Shown: positions 37,099 to 45,060 of the stretch, one piece after another | Position numbering within the stretch: the first letter of the stretch is position 1 | Layout of the letters: the number at the start of each line of letters is the position of its first letter | Source of the DNA: Bacillaceae bacterium S4-13-56 | GTDB lineage: Bacteria > Bacillota > Bacilli > Bacillales > JAWJLM01 | NCBI GenBank assembly: GCA_040191315.1 | Contig: JAWJLM010000004.1 | Location: 62,001-126,000 of the forward strand | Reading direction: 5' to 3' | Length of the DNA: 64,000 nucleotides | The notes under the pieces: generated by a model | What the model was told of the DNA's origin: nothing | What the model saw: the letters and a program-made list of their open reading frames with translations, nothing else | Database searches by the model: none | Program-made: the position numbers and the translations under genes

Positions 37099-37349
37099 TA
37101 TTGCCAGACATATTTTCCATTACCATAATTTCAACAAAATATAGGTCGATTTTACTGTCTTTTGGGTTTGTCTATTCCAATTTGCGGTATAATCAAATAT
37201 TATTCGATATTCGGGGTTGAATTCAATCCGTTAAATTTGATGATTATATGCGTATTTATTTAAAAATCGCTGACGTACCATACTTAGGTGCGTGGATTGA
37301 AAAATTTAAGATAGGTAATGGATCACCAATCTTACTTATTCGGGCCAAA

Positions 37350-37387
37350 AAGAAACAAGTATCCCCCATTGATGGAAGATACTTGTT
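37350..37387 (-). terminator. Rho-independent terminator of glpABC
   Basis: Read on the minus strand, CAAGTATC and GATACTTG pair and are followed by TTTCTTTTT, just after the glpC stop. Confidence 0.8.
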
Positions 37388-37391
37388 CTTA

Positions 37392-38621
37392 TTAAAAGCT
37401 TCCATTGGCGTCCTTCTCATTTTCCCCTTTTTCATAAGCCTCTAACAAAATTTGCATAGGGTGCTTAGTAACTTTGTTTGTCACTTCGTCTAATTGGTTC
37501 TTACACATGCCGCATTCTGTAACCGTATAGTCTGCATCAAGCTCTGATACGGCTTCTCCCATGGATTTTCCTAATGCCATTGAATACTCAAATTTTTCTT
37601 CTTTAAATCCGAAAGTACCACATTGACCGCAGCAGCTCGCTGCTAGATCGGAAATTTCATAACCAGGAATCATTTCTAAAATGTCCATGGCTGGATTTCC
37701 AATACCTTGACTCTTCATATGGCAAGGACTGTAGTAGCCTGCACGAATATTAATTTCGCCAAATTCAGTATTTAATTCTCCATTTTCGTGAAGAATTCGT
37801 AAGTACTCATCTGCATCATATACATGCTCTGCTAGTTCTATCGCGTCTTGGCTTTGTAAAAAAGAGATATAATCCTTTTTAAAAGCGTCCGTACAACTGG
37901 TACAAGTTAGAACGATATCATAACCTCGGCGTGCATAATCCAAGAAGGTAGCAACATTCTTATTCGCGTTTTTAATGGCCTGTTTCATCTGTCCATTAGA
38001 GAACATAGGAACTCCGCAGCAAACTTGCTCTGGGTATGCTACTTCAATTCCGTTGTACTCCATAACTTTAACAAATGAATCGGCAACCTCTGGAGCGTTA
38101 TAGGTAGCATAGCATCCAACAAAATACGCAACTTTTCTTTCTGTATTTACTTCGCGCTTTTTGTATCTCCGTTTAAAATTGTTGAAACGATAGTCTGGGA
38201 ATCTACGTTCAGCTGGAATTTTTAAAACGGTCTCCATGACTTTTCTAATTGATTTCGATTTCATGGTTGCATTGGTTACAGGTCCAAATGTAGAAGCTAG
38301 TTTTCCTACTAATTCCGCGTTACTTAATACAAGATCTCTTAATTTTGTTCCAGAAGTTTCAGCATGAAGGGCCTTAGCATGAGCAGTAAGAACCGACACC
38401 TGTACCCCCTCTGGACAGGAAACATCACAAGTACCACATAAGGTGCATAGCTCAATCCGAGAATCATCGAAAAATGGTTGGTTTTGTGTTAATCGTTTAA
38501 TCTCTGGTCCCATATGCTTTGGACCACCAAAATCTAAGGTGACCCCCGTCATTGGACAATTAGCTGTACAAGCATTACATTTGAGACACTTTTCTAAAGA
38601 GAAATCAATGTCTGGTAGCAT
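37392..38621 (-). CDS. glpC: Anaerobic glycerol-3-phosphate dehydrogenase, subunit C
   Basis: A 409-residue iron-sulfur protein that links GlpAB to the menaquinone pool. Two ferredoxin groups lie at the N-terminus (CLKCNACTANCPMTG and CTLCGTCDVSCPEGV). Two CCG-type domains follow: CCGVPMF with the earlier CYATYN, and CHMKSQG with CCGQCGTFG. Length fits GlpC (about 400). Its start overlaps the glpB end by 17 bases, so translation is coupled. With mqo and the molybdo-reductase it suggests menaquinone-based anaerobic respiration. Confidence 0.95.
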   Translation of the reverse strand: MLPDIDFSLEKCLKCNACTANCPMTGVTLDFGGPKHMGPEIKRLTQNQPFFDDSRIELCTLCGTCDVSCPEGVQVSVLTAHAKALHAETSGTKLRDLVLSNAELVGKLASTFGPVTNATMKSKSIRKVMETVLKIPAERRFPDYRFNNFKRRYKKREVNTERKVAYFVGCYATYNAPEVADSFVKVMEYNGIEVAYPEQVCCGVPMFSNGQMKQAIKNANKNVATFLDYARRGYDIVLTCTSCTDAFKKDYISFLQSQDAIELAEHVYDADEYLRILHENGELNTEFGEINIRAGYYSPCHMKSQGIGNPAMDILEMIPGYEISDLAASCCGQCGTFGFKEEKFEYSMALGKSMGEAVSELDADYTVTECGMCKNQLDEVTNKVTKHPMQILLEAYEKGENEKDANGSF

Positions 38622-39753
38622 ATGAAACCCCTCCTACGTTTTCCTCAAGCAGAGTATAGACTGAAAGATAGCTTGAAAAAATGGAATAAATACCACCAGT
38701 AATACCATATCTAGTTCGTTCTTGATTCTTGGTGGCACCAGCAATAGAAACATTGGATGGAACATAGATGCATTCTCCTTGGTCATTCATTGGGAGGTGC
38801 AAGGCGTTTTCAGCCCAAATGCTTTCCTGTATGTCAAGACCTCCACCTAATAGTCCACCAGTTGCTAATATAAAGGAACGACCTTTCACAGTAGTAGCAC
38901 GATTGTGATTATGGACAGTAATAGATTCTACTTTTTCATTTTCAAAATTTGCTCCTGAAACAGTGGTATTGGAATAATATCGAATTCCAAGTTTAATAGA
39001 GTCCTTCCGCAAAGCCTCGAATAGGCGGTAGGCAGTTGCATTTGGTGGCATGCCAGGTGCTTCTGTAACTTTGGCACGTAGCTCCCTTTCTAGATCAGTA
39101 AGAACTTCTTCCCAATGGCGGAGTCCTAAAGATGCAGGAAAGATAAATAAGTCTACGTTCTCACTAACCAACTGACGTTTGATATTTTGGATGAAGCGTT
39201 CCCGAATTTCTTTCTGGTCTAGTAATCTTGCAACATCTAGTTGGGTCAACACTCGTTGAGTATCTTTTTTTATGGAAATAGAGATGGTTTCTATTTCCAA
39301 TTGATGATTGTGATCCTGAAGATTTCCTTTCATAAATTCAGGACGGAAATCCAATAATTCACTTATTCCGACAATCACCACTTTTCCTTTCTTAGGCAGT
39401 GCGGAAATGGTTTTAGGATATAAGCGGGTCTGTTTTACATACCCAGAGCCTGTGACCATAGAAATGGGAGTTCCCAAATTACCATAGTAAGGGTAAGCGA
39501 TGTCATTCGTTAATGATAAAAATTCTTGAGTAGCTTTATCTAAAATGGATTCACCTTCTTGGTCGATTTGGAAGAACTTTTTCCAATCTTCGAGATTGCC
39601 ATTTGAACCTGGGAGTAAGTCCATGACTCCAGTAGATTGAGCAATTCTTCCTACACCTTCTGAAACGAGAGCCACAGACAAATTTTTCTTTTTTGCATAA
39701 ATGGCCGATAAAACACCTGTTAACCCTTGACCGATGACGACAACATCATACAT
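38605..39753 (-). CDS. glpB: Anaerobic glycerol-3-phosphate dehydrogenase, subunit B
   Basis: A 382-residue flavoprotein subunit. The dinucleotide fold is DVVVIGQGLTGVLSAIYAKK, followed by the GlpB-typical GRIAQSTGVMDLLPG. LILATGG-type sequence (SFILATGGLLGGGLDIQES) is the second flavin motif, and IYSIFSSYLSVYTLL lies near the end. The start overlaps the glpA end by 34 bases. With GlpA it forms the soluble catalytic dimer. Confidence 0.93.
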   Translation of the reverse strand: MYDVVVIGQGLTGVLSAIYAKKKNLSVALVSEGVGRIAQSTGVMDLLPGSNGNLEDWKKFFQIDQEGESILDKATQEFLSLTNDIAYPYYGNLGTPISMVTGSGYVKQTRLYPKTISALPKKGKVVIVGISELLDFRPEFMKGNLQDHNHQLEIETISISIKKDTQRVLTQLDVARLLDQKEIRERFIQNIKRQLVSENVDLFIFPASLGLRHWEEVLTDLERELRAKVTEAPGMPPNATAYRLFEALRKDSIKLGIRYYSNTTVSGANFENEKVESITVHNHNRATTVKGRSFILATGGLLGGGLDIQESIWAENALHLPMNDQGECIYVPSNVSIAGATKNQERTRYGITGGIYSIFSSYLSVYTLLEENVGGVSYATRH

Positions 39754-41369
39754 GCTGTACTCCCCCCTTTTGGAATTCCAAGAGACACATGATACATAGT
39801 ATCCATAAACTGAAGCTGTTTTTTTGTTTCCATGCTCTCAATAATATACATGCCTTTTTGACGACTTTGCAGGGCTTCTTGTAACGCGATATTGGCTTCT
39901 TCTGGAGTAGCTATACCCTTTTCAACGGCAAGGGAAGCGACACGCTGGTTACAATAGGTGCCTTGACAAGGTCCCATTCCTAGTCGAGTTCTCCTTCTAA
40001 TATTTCCAATATGGAAGCTGCCACTTTCCTGAATAGCAGAAACCACTTCACTCCAGGTCACTTGCTCGCATTCACAGACAACGAGCTTTCCATGTTCGTC
40101 TTCGTTCATTGATTTTTTAATGGCCTCTGAGCGAAAGCCGGCCCAATGGGATAACTTATTCATAGCTGCAGGGGCCATATTTTGAATTTGTTTGAAATCC
40201 ATAGTTTCTCTGTGCGGAACGACTTCTTCATGAGTGCTACAAAGTTCTGTCCCACCTAATTTTTGACTGATTAAATCGACGGTTTTTTCTGCCATGTAGC
40301 GGAATGTAGTTAACTTTCCACCTGTTATAGTGATAAAACCGTCCATGCCATCACGTTCATGATGATCTAGAAGAACCAATCCACGTGATAAGCTGCGACC
40401 ACTGTCATCAACTTTACTTTCATCTTGATATAGTGGGCGACTACCACTAAAGGCACGAATCATACGCAACTTTTTCAAATTTGGTACAAGGGCAGTTCCT
40501 ATTTCAAGCATTTGCTCAAATTCATGTTGGTCCAAGGATGTATCATTGGGATCTTCAACATTCTTTCCAGTAGTTCCAAAAATGGTAACATTATGAGCTG
40601 GAACAAATATATCAGCATCACCTGGCATACGGAGTCGATTGATGACTCGTTGGTTAATTCGGTGATTTAATATGGAAAGCATTCCTTTATTATTAATGAG
40701 TTTTAGTGGAAGCCCCGCTAATGTAGCGAGCTGTGCGCCCCATGGTCCAGCAGCATTAACAACAATAGTTGCAAAGATTTCAAACTCTTCCTTGGTATAG
40801 AAGTTGCGGACCTTTACACCTTTAACACCATGTTGGTCTGTGATCATGCCAATCACTTCATGGTAGGTCAAAAGCTGTGCCCCTCGCTTTACTGAATCTG
40901 CTGCCACATCAACGGACATTGTAAAAGGGTCCACTGCTCCATCAGGGACACTATAAGCTACTTGAATATCCTTATTAAGGAATGGTTCCCTTTTCAAAAC
41001 ATCATCAAGTTCCATTTCTTCAATTGGAATACCGATCTTTTCACAGGCTTGGATCCACTGTTTCACGTAAGCATCCTCATCTTGTGGAACTTTTACAAAC
41101 AGCCCACCACATGCTTCAACAGAACCAGGAATGGTTTTTTTCAAAATTAAATTCTCTTTATAACTTTCAATAGCAGCTTCTTCATCACGTACAGCATAAC
41201 GCGCACCGGAATGGAGTAGCCCATGATTGCGCGAAGAAGTACCATGAATAAGATCTCTTTGTTCTATAAGTGTTGCTTGAATTCCTCTCAAGGTAAGGTC
41301 ACGGAGAACGCCTAAACCAGTCATGCCACCGCCGATAACCACAACGTCTGTTTCAAACATTTTTCCCAT
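39720..41369 (-). CDS. glpA: Anaerobic glycerol-3-phosphate dehydrogenase, subunit A
   Basis: A 549-residue FAD-dependent dehydrogenase converting glycerol-3-phosphate to dihydroxyacetone phosphate. The FAD site is DVVVIGGGMTGLGVLRDLTL, followed by RDLIHGTSSRNHGLLHSGAR. The C-terminal [2Fe-2S] bfd-like domain has CECEQVTW and MGPCQGTYCNQRV, which separates GlpA from aerobic GlpD. The ATG at 41369 lies behind GGAAAGGGG; the longer frame runs into the leader terminator. The gene is divergent from glpP and its leader carries a GlpP-type hairpin. Confidence 0.95.
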   Translation of the reverse strand: MGKMFETDVVVIGGGMTGLGVLRDLTLRGIQATLIEQRDLIHGTSSRNHGLLHSGARYAVRDEEAAIESYKENLILKKTIPGSVEACGGLFVKVPQDEDAYVKQWIQACEKIGIPIEEMELDDVLKREPFLNKDIQVAYSVPDGAVDPFTMSVDVAADSVKRGAQLLTYHEVIGMITDQHGVKGVKVRNFYTKEEFEIFATIVVNAAGPWGAQLATLAGLPLKLINNKGMLSILNHRINQRVINRLRMPGDADIFVPAHNVTIFGTTGKNVEDPNDTSLDQHEFEQMLEIGTALVPNLKKLRMIRAFSGSRPLYQDESKVDDSGRSLSRGLVLLDHHERDGMDGFITITGGKLTTFRYMAEKTVDLISQKLGGTELCSTHEEVVPHRETMDFKQIQNMAPAAMNKLSHWAGFRSEAIKKSMNEDEHGKLVVCECEQVTWSEVVSAIQESGSFHIGNIRRRTRLGMGPCQGTYCNQRVASLAVEKGIATPEEANIALQEALQSRQKGMYIIESMETKKQLQFMDTMYHVSLGIPKGGSTACMMLSSSVKG

Positions 41370-41394
41370 GGTAAAGCCCCTTTCCAAATGAAAT

Positions 41395-41490
41395 GCGGGG
41401 AAAATAAAAAGCCATAAAAACCTATAATGGAAAATAATTTCCTTCATGGGTTCTTATGGCTTCTCCTAGTCTCCGGCCAAAAATATTATG
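41395..41490 (-). promoter_or_regulatory. glpABC leader with GlpP-type antiterminator target
   Basis: On the minus strand a conserved-looking segment GGCCGGAGACTAGGAGAAGC runs into the hairpin AGCCATAAGAACC / GGTTTTTATGGCT followed by TTTTATTTT, 26-35 bases before the glpA start. In Bacillus subtilis, GlpP with glycerol-3-phosphate binds such leaders (glpFK, glpD) and prevents termination. The glpP gene next door makes the same control likely here. Confidence 0.72.
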
Positions 41491-41654
41491 TTTTCTATTT
41501 AAAACATATCATAAATCCGAACGAACAACTAACAAAAGTGCGTCAAAATTGTGACAATATCTTAATGACTAGATGTATTTTTAAAGCTTTTTAATGTAGA
41601 GTGAAACTTTGATATACTTAGAAGAGTCGATGATAAGGAAGGATTTAGAATGAT

Positions 41655-42209
41655 ATGGAAATTTTTAACCAAAAAATCATACCAGCCATTCGTACTGTAC
41701 GTGAACTTGAGAAAATTTTTGACACCAATTATGAATATGCAGTGTTCCTGGATCTACATATTGCCCAGGTTAAAAATGTTATCACTATAGCTAAACAGAA
41801 TGGCAAAAAAATGCTTCTCCATGTCGACATGATTCATGGGTTAAAGCATGATGAGTATGCAACGGAGTTTTTAATTCAAGAAATTAAACCAGATGGTCTC
41901 ATTTCCACACGGTCAAACGTGATCAAAAAAGCAAAACAAAAAAATGTACTCTCCATTCAGAGGCTATTTTTACTTGATCAAAGTGCATTAGACAAAAGTA
42001 TACAATTAATCCAAAAAACAGAACCTGATTATATTGAGGTACTTCCTGGCATTATTCCACCTCTCATTAAAGAGGTTAAGGAAATTACAGGAAAGCCAGT
42101 CCTAGCAGGTGGTTTTATTAGAACTTATTCCGATGTCGAAAGGGCTTTAGAAGCAGGTGCATCAGGTATAACAACCTCCAATCAGGAGTTATGGAAGAAG
42201 TATGAGTAG
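41655..42209 (+). CDS. glpP: Glycerol-3-phosphate-responsive antiterminator
   Basis: A 184-residue TIM-barrel-like RNA-binding regulator, near the Bacillus GlpP length. Family motifs are LLHVDMIHGLKHDEYATEFL, PDGLISTRSNVIKKAKQ and VLAGGFIRTYSDVERALEAG. It senses glycerol-3-phosphate and lets RNA polymerase pass leader terminators of glp genes. It is transcribed away from glpABC, and the glpA leader carries a fitting terminator. AAGGAAGG precedes the ATG. Confidence 0.95.
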   Translation: MEIFNQKIIPAIRTVRELEKIFDTNYEYAVFLDLHIAQVKNVITIAKQNGKKMLLHVDMIHGLKHDEYATEFLIQEIKPDGLISTRSNVIKKAKQKNVLSIQRLFLLDQSALDKSIQLIQKTEPDYIEVLPGIIPPLIKEVKEITGKPVLAGGFIRTYSDVERALEAGASGITTSNQELWKKYE

Positions 42210-42302
42210 TCATATTCGACTATTTTTCTTAGACACCGACAAAAAAGGCTAACAGCTGTCCGAATCATATAGTGAAAAAACTATTGATAAGGAGAAGTGA
42301 AT

Positions 42303-43565
42303 ATGAAGCTTAGCTCATTTATACTTAGCGGAATTTTAGCATCTATTTTAGTTTTACCAGTGGCCGCATTTGCAGAAGAGGGAGAAAAGGTAATTGATAA
42401 TGATGTTTTAACTGACGATGTAGTGAACGATGGTGAAAACACTGCAACTGAGGGAACTACAGAAGTAGGAACTAATGTAGAAAGTACAGAAGAATCAACA
42501 AGTACTGAAGAAGATTCGGGTACAGAAGTAGATGAGAGTACTACTACAGATGAAAATACTGAAGTGGTTGAAGAAGACGTAGCTGTTGAAGACGATTTAG
42601 AAGAACCTGGACTCATCCCTGGTGATTTTTTCTACTTTGTAAAAATCTTTGCTGAAAAAATTAGATTGGCCATCACTTTTGATGACTATAAACAAGCTGA
42701 ATTATTAGCAGAACAAGCTGCTGAAAGAATCAAAGAGGCCAATGCTCTAATTGCTGAAGGTAAGTCTGACGAAGCTGCTGAGTTACTTCAAACAGCACTT
42801 AAGGCACAAGCAGAAGCTGAAGAATTAGTAAATGAAGAAGGCACAGACGCAGAAAATATTACAACTGAAAATACTGGAGAAGAGTTAACTCTTGGCGAAG
42901 AAACAGTTGTCGGTGAAAATGAAGAAGAAGTTATTTCAGAAGATGAGATAGTAGCAGAAGAGGAAGAGGCTACTGTGATAGGAAGTAAACTAGCAAATAA
43001 TATCGACTCATTATTACTTGTTTTAGAAAAAGTAGATAATCCAAAAGCACAAGAAGCAATTGCTAAAAACATTCAAAAATCCTTTGAAAAGCTGGAAAAA
43101 AGAATTAAAAAGCTAGCTGAAAAAGATGCAAAATTTGAAGAAAAACTAGCACATATTCAATCTAAACTAGACGAAGGCAAGATTTCTGAGGAAGAAGCAG
43201 AGGAAGAGATAGAAGAAATGGAAGAAGAGCTAGTTGAAGAACAGGAAGAGATTGCTCGCGAAGAAGAAAAAGATATGGAAGAAATGAATAGAGAAGTAGA
43301 AAAAGAAGTTTCTGAAGCCTTAGTAGAGGAAGAAGAGAAATTAGAAAAGGCTGAAGAGAAAGCAGAAAAAGCGGCTGAAAAGGCTGAAAAGGCAGCAGAA
43401 AAGGCTAAAGAAAAAGCTGCCAAAGAATTAGAAAAACAAGAAAAGAAAGCAGAGAAAAAAGCTGAAAAGCAAGATAAAGATGAAGATGACAAAGATGAAG
43501 ATCAAGATGACAAAGATGAAGATCAAGATGAAGAAGATGAAGACAAAGATGAGGATAACGAATAA
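42303..43565 (+). CDS. Secreted acidic coiled-coil protein with DUF5667
   Basis: A 420-residue exported protein. Residues 1-23 are a signal peptide ending AFAEE. A Thr/Glu-rich linker (about 30-100) leads to a DUF5667-like domain around residue 105 (PGLIPGDFFYFVKIFAEKIR, then FDDYKQAELLAEQAAERIKE). A second copy-like helical region follows at about 220-290. The last 130 residues are a continuous charged coiled coil rich in Glu, Lys and Ala, ending in Asp/Glu repeats. The acidic tail could bind metal or cell wall. The stop codon overlaps the end of TTTAT-element G. GGAG lies eight bases before the ATG. Confidence 0.8.
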   Translation: MKLSSFILSGILASILVLPVAAFAEEGEKVIDNDVLTDDVVNDGENTATEGTTEVGTNVESTEESTSTEEDSGTEVDESTTTDENTEVVEEDVAVEDDLEEPGLIPGDFFYFVKIFAEKIRLAITFDDYKQAELLAEQAAERIKEANALIAEGKSDEAAELLQTALKAQAEAEELVNEEGTDAENITTENTGEELTLGEETVVGENEEEVISEDEIVAEEEEATVIGSKLANNIDSLLLVLEKVDNPKAQEAIAKNIQKSFEKLEKRIKKLAEKDAKFEEKLAHIQSKLDEGKISEEEAEEEIEEMEEELVEEQEEIAREEEKDMEEMNREVEKEVSEALVEEEEKLEKAEEKAEKAAEKAEKAAEKAKEKAAKELEKQEKKAEKKAEKQDKDEDDKDEDQDDKDEDQDEEDEDKDEDNE

Positions 43566-43795
43566 AGTGAAACTTCAATCAGTGGGGGTTTTCCACTGAT
43601 TGTTAGCACCCAAGGGCATGACCTAAAGGTTCTTGAAACAATCAGACATTTGCAGCAGCCAACCATGAAGCAAGCTTTTCCAGCAAGGATGAAAAATTTA
43701 ATGTTTTATTTTCATAGGAGTTTATTCCCCAACTACTCTTTTCGTTTCACTTAAGACTTGAGGTGGAATATTACTGCCAGTTAATGCGAGATAAA
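43562..43795. repeat. TTTAT-element, long copy G, inverted
   Basis: Inverted relative to the other copies: it begins ATAAAGTGAAACTTCAATC and ends GCGAGATAAA. The first ATAAA contains the stop codon of the DUF5667 gene. It carries the nested segment on its right arm (left in plus-strand view). Both hairpins are intact. Confidence 0.88.
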
Positions 43796-43808
43796 AAGAC
43801 TTTAATCT

Positions 43809-43840
43809 TGAACCCCTAAGAAAATCTTAGGGGTTCTTAC
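43809..43840 (+). terminator. Rho-independent terminator
   Basis: AACCCCTAAGA pairs perfectly with TCTTAGGGGTT over three bases. Probably the original terminator of the DUF5667 gene, now pushed 240 bp away by the repeat insertion. From 43856 to 44080 I see only a GGTTTGGCG...CGCCAAACC dyad and no gene. Confidence 0.75.
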
Positions 43841-44080
43841 TGGTTACTTTCTAACTAAAAGGTCGGAGTTGAGTCCGGTTTGGCGCAAAAATAGTGTATA
43901 TACCGGAAAAGAAGCCGAACCCAGCCTGAGTGCGACGCCAAACCTTTACATATAAATGATAAATCACAACCACTTAACAGCAGCATCTTCAAAAGACCAG
44001 AGCGTTTTAGGCATACCTAAATATATAAGTAGACTACATCCAATATAAAAAACCGGGACGTGGGCGCGATTTCATTAAAG

Positions 44081-44503
44081 TTAATTATTTTCTTCATAGG
44101 CAAAACGCTGAAAACCTTGATAGCGTGTTCCTTGGAAAGTAAGATTGCCGTAATCGCCTTCAGCAAGTAATCCAAATTCTTTTCCATCCACTTGAAACTC
44201 CATTCGATCTCCACTTCCTACTTCAAACGTGACATAATAGTAAGTAGATGTTCTGTGATGATGATGGTTATCATGATTATGATGATGACGGCTAACATCC
44301 GTACGCTTAGAGATAACAGTGGCATCAACAGTCAATACGGGCTGTTGGTTGTTATAATTCCATTGCTTAGCTCCTTTTGCAGCACGAAAAATAATGGTGC
44401 CAATAACTATAACAAATACAATACCTATAAAGACAGGAACTATTGTAAACATAATGTCACCTGGGAAGCCTATTCCAGGACCTGATGATGGAAATGAATC
44501 CAT
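44081..44503 (-). CDS. DUF2500-family membrane protein
   Basis: A 140-residue protein with one membrane segment at about residues 18-40 (FTIVPVFIGIVFVIVIGTII) and an outward or inward beta domain. TVDATVISKRTDV, STYYYVTFEV, EFQVDGKEFGLLAEGDYGNL and LTFQGTRYQGF are DUF2500 motifs. The unusual insert RHHHNHDNHHHHR provides nine histidines and could bind Zn or Ni. The ATG at 44503 follows AAGGGGGGA; the longer frame has no ribosome site. Function is unknown. Confidence 0.82.
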   Translation of the reverse strand: MDSFPSSGPGIGFPGDIMFTIVPVFIGIVFVIVIGTIIFRAAKGAKQWNYNNQQPVLTVDATVISKRTDVSRHHHNHDNHHHHRTSTYYYVTFEVGSGDRMEFQVDGKEFGLLAEGDYGNLTFQGTRYQGFQRFAYEENN

Positions 44504-44605
44504 AAAAATCCCCCCTTCACTAAAAAAATATCTAATACATACTGTAATACACGAAGGAAAGAATGGGAAGGTTTCAGCCAAAAAGATTGTTAAGGAGGTC
44601 GAAAA

Positions 44606-44836
44606 ATGTACTTAACAGTAAAAGAAACAGCAGAATACCTATCAATGCATCCTTCTGTTGTGGAATCTCTGATTCAAGAGAAGAAAATCCGTGCAGTTCA
44701 TGATGGAGAACAATATTTAATTAACAAGGAACAGTTTGCTACCCATCTTAATCAATTAGAAAAATTAAGGAAGCAAATGCAGGAGTATTTGACAGAGCCT
44801 CTACCCGAAGACCCTGACGTCAAGGATGAAGATTAG
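44606..44836 (+). CDS. Small excisionase-type HTH protein
   Basis: A 76-residue MerR/excisionase-like DNA-binding domain (YLTVKETAEYLSMHPSVVES with recognition helix and KKIRAVHDGEQYLINKEQF). A charged helix follows and an acidic tail (PLPEDPDVKDED). AAGGAGGTCG precedes the ATG. It is divergent from the DUF2500 gene with a 102-bp gap. No integrase is near, so it is more likely a regulator or cofactor than a phage excisionase. Confidence 0.8.
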   Translation: MYLTVKETAEYLSMHPSVVESLIQEKKIRAVHDGEQYLINKEQFATHLNQLEKLRKQMQEYLTEPLPEDPDVKDED

Positions 44837-44940
44837 TAGCAAGAATTTTTCCTCCCCTATTTGGATAAGAAACTAAAGGATAAGAATTTCGTCGATAAAA
44901 ATCACTTTAAATATTCAGAAAAGTCAGGTATAATTGTAAA

Positions 44941-44982
44941 AAAGCAGTCATCTTAAGAGAAAACAGGGGTGACTGCTTTATT
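44941..44982 (+). terminator. Rho-independent terminator
   Basis: AAAGCAGTCA pairs with TGACTGCTTT, followed by ATTT. It closes the small HTH gene about 105 bases after its stop. Confidence 0.7.
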
Positions 44983-44993
44983 TACGGGTTAAC

Positions 44994-45011
44994 ATACCGA
45001 CCGGTTAGTAT
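44994..45011. promoter_or_regulatory. TetR operator, site 1
   Basis: ATACCGACCGGTTAGTAT is an imperfect palindrome (7 of 9 pairs) 50 bp before the first acyl-CoA dehydrogenase start. It shares its form with ATACTAACTGGTTAGTAC upstream of the second gene block, and a TetR gene lies in the locus. Confidence 0.68.
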
Positions 45012-45060
45012 CTCGGTAGAAAGAAAAAATGTTTCACTATTAAAGAAATGGGGGATAAGA

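Noticed and set aside
37248-37445. Frame of 65 codons between the pilin operon and glpC
   Set aside because: It runs through the glpABC terminator into the antisense of glpC and has no ribosome site.
41510-41580. FNR or Rex site before glpA
   Set aside because: TTGTGAC-like half sites are present but no full dyad of either consensus is seen.
42281-43492. Ser-rich open frames opposite the DUF5667 gene
   Set aside because: They are antisense shadows of the Glu/Lys-rich codons and have no ribosome sites.
44606-44836. Phage excisionase marking a prophage
   Set aside because: No integrase, attachment repeats or phage genes are present around it.
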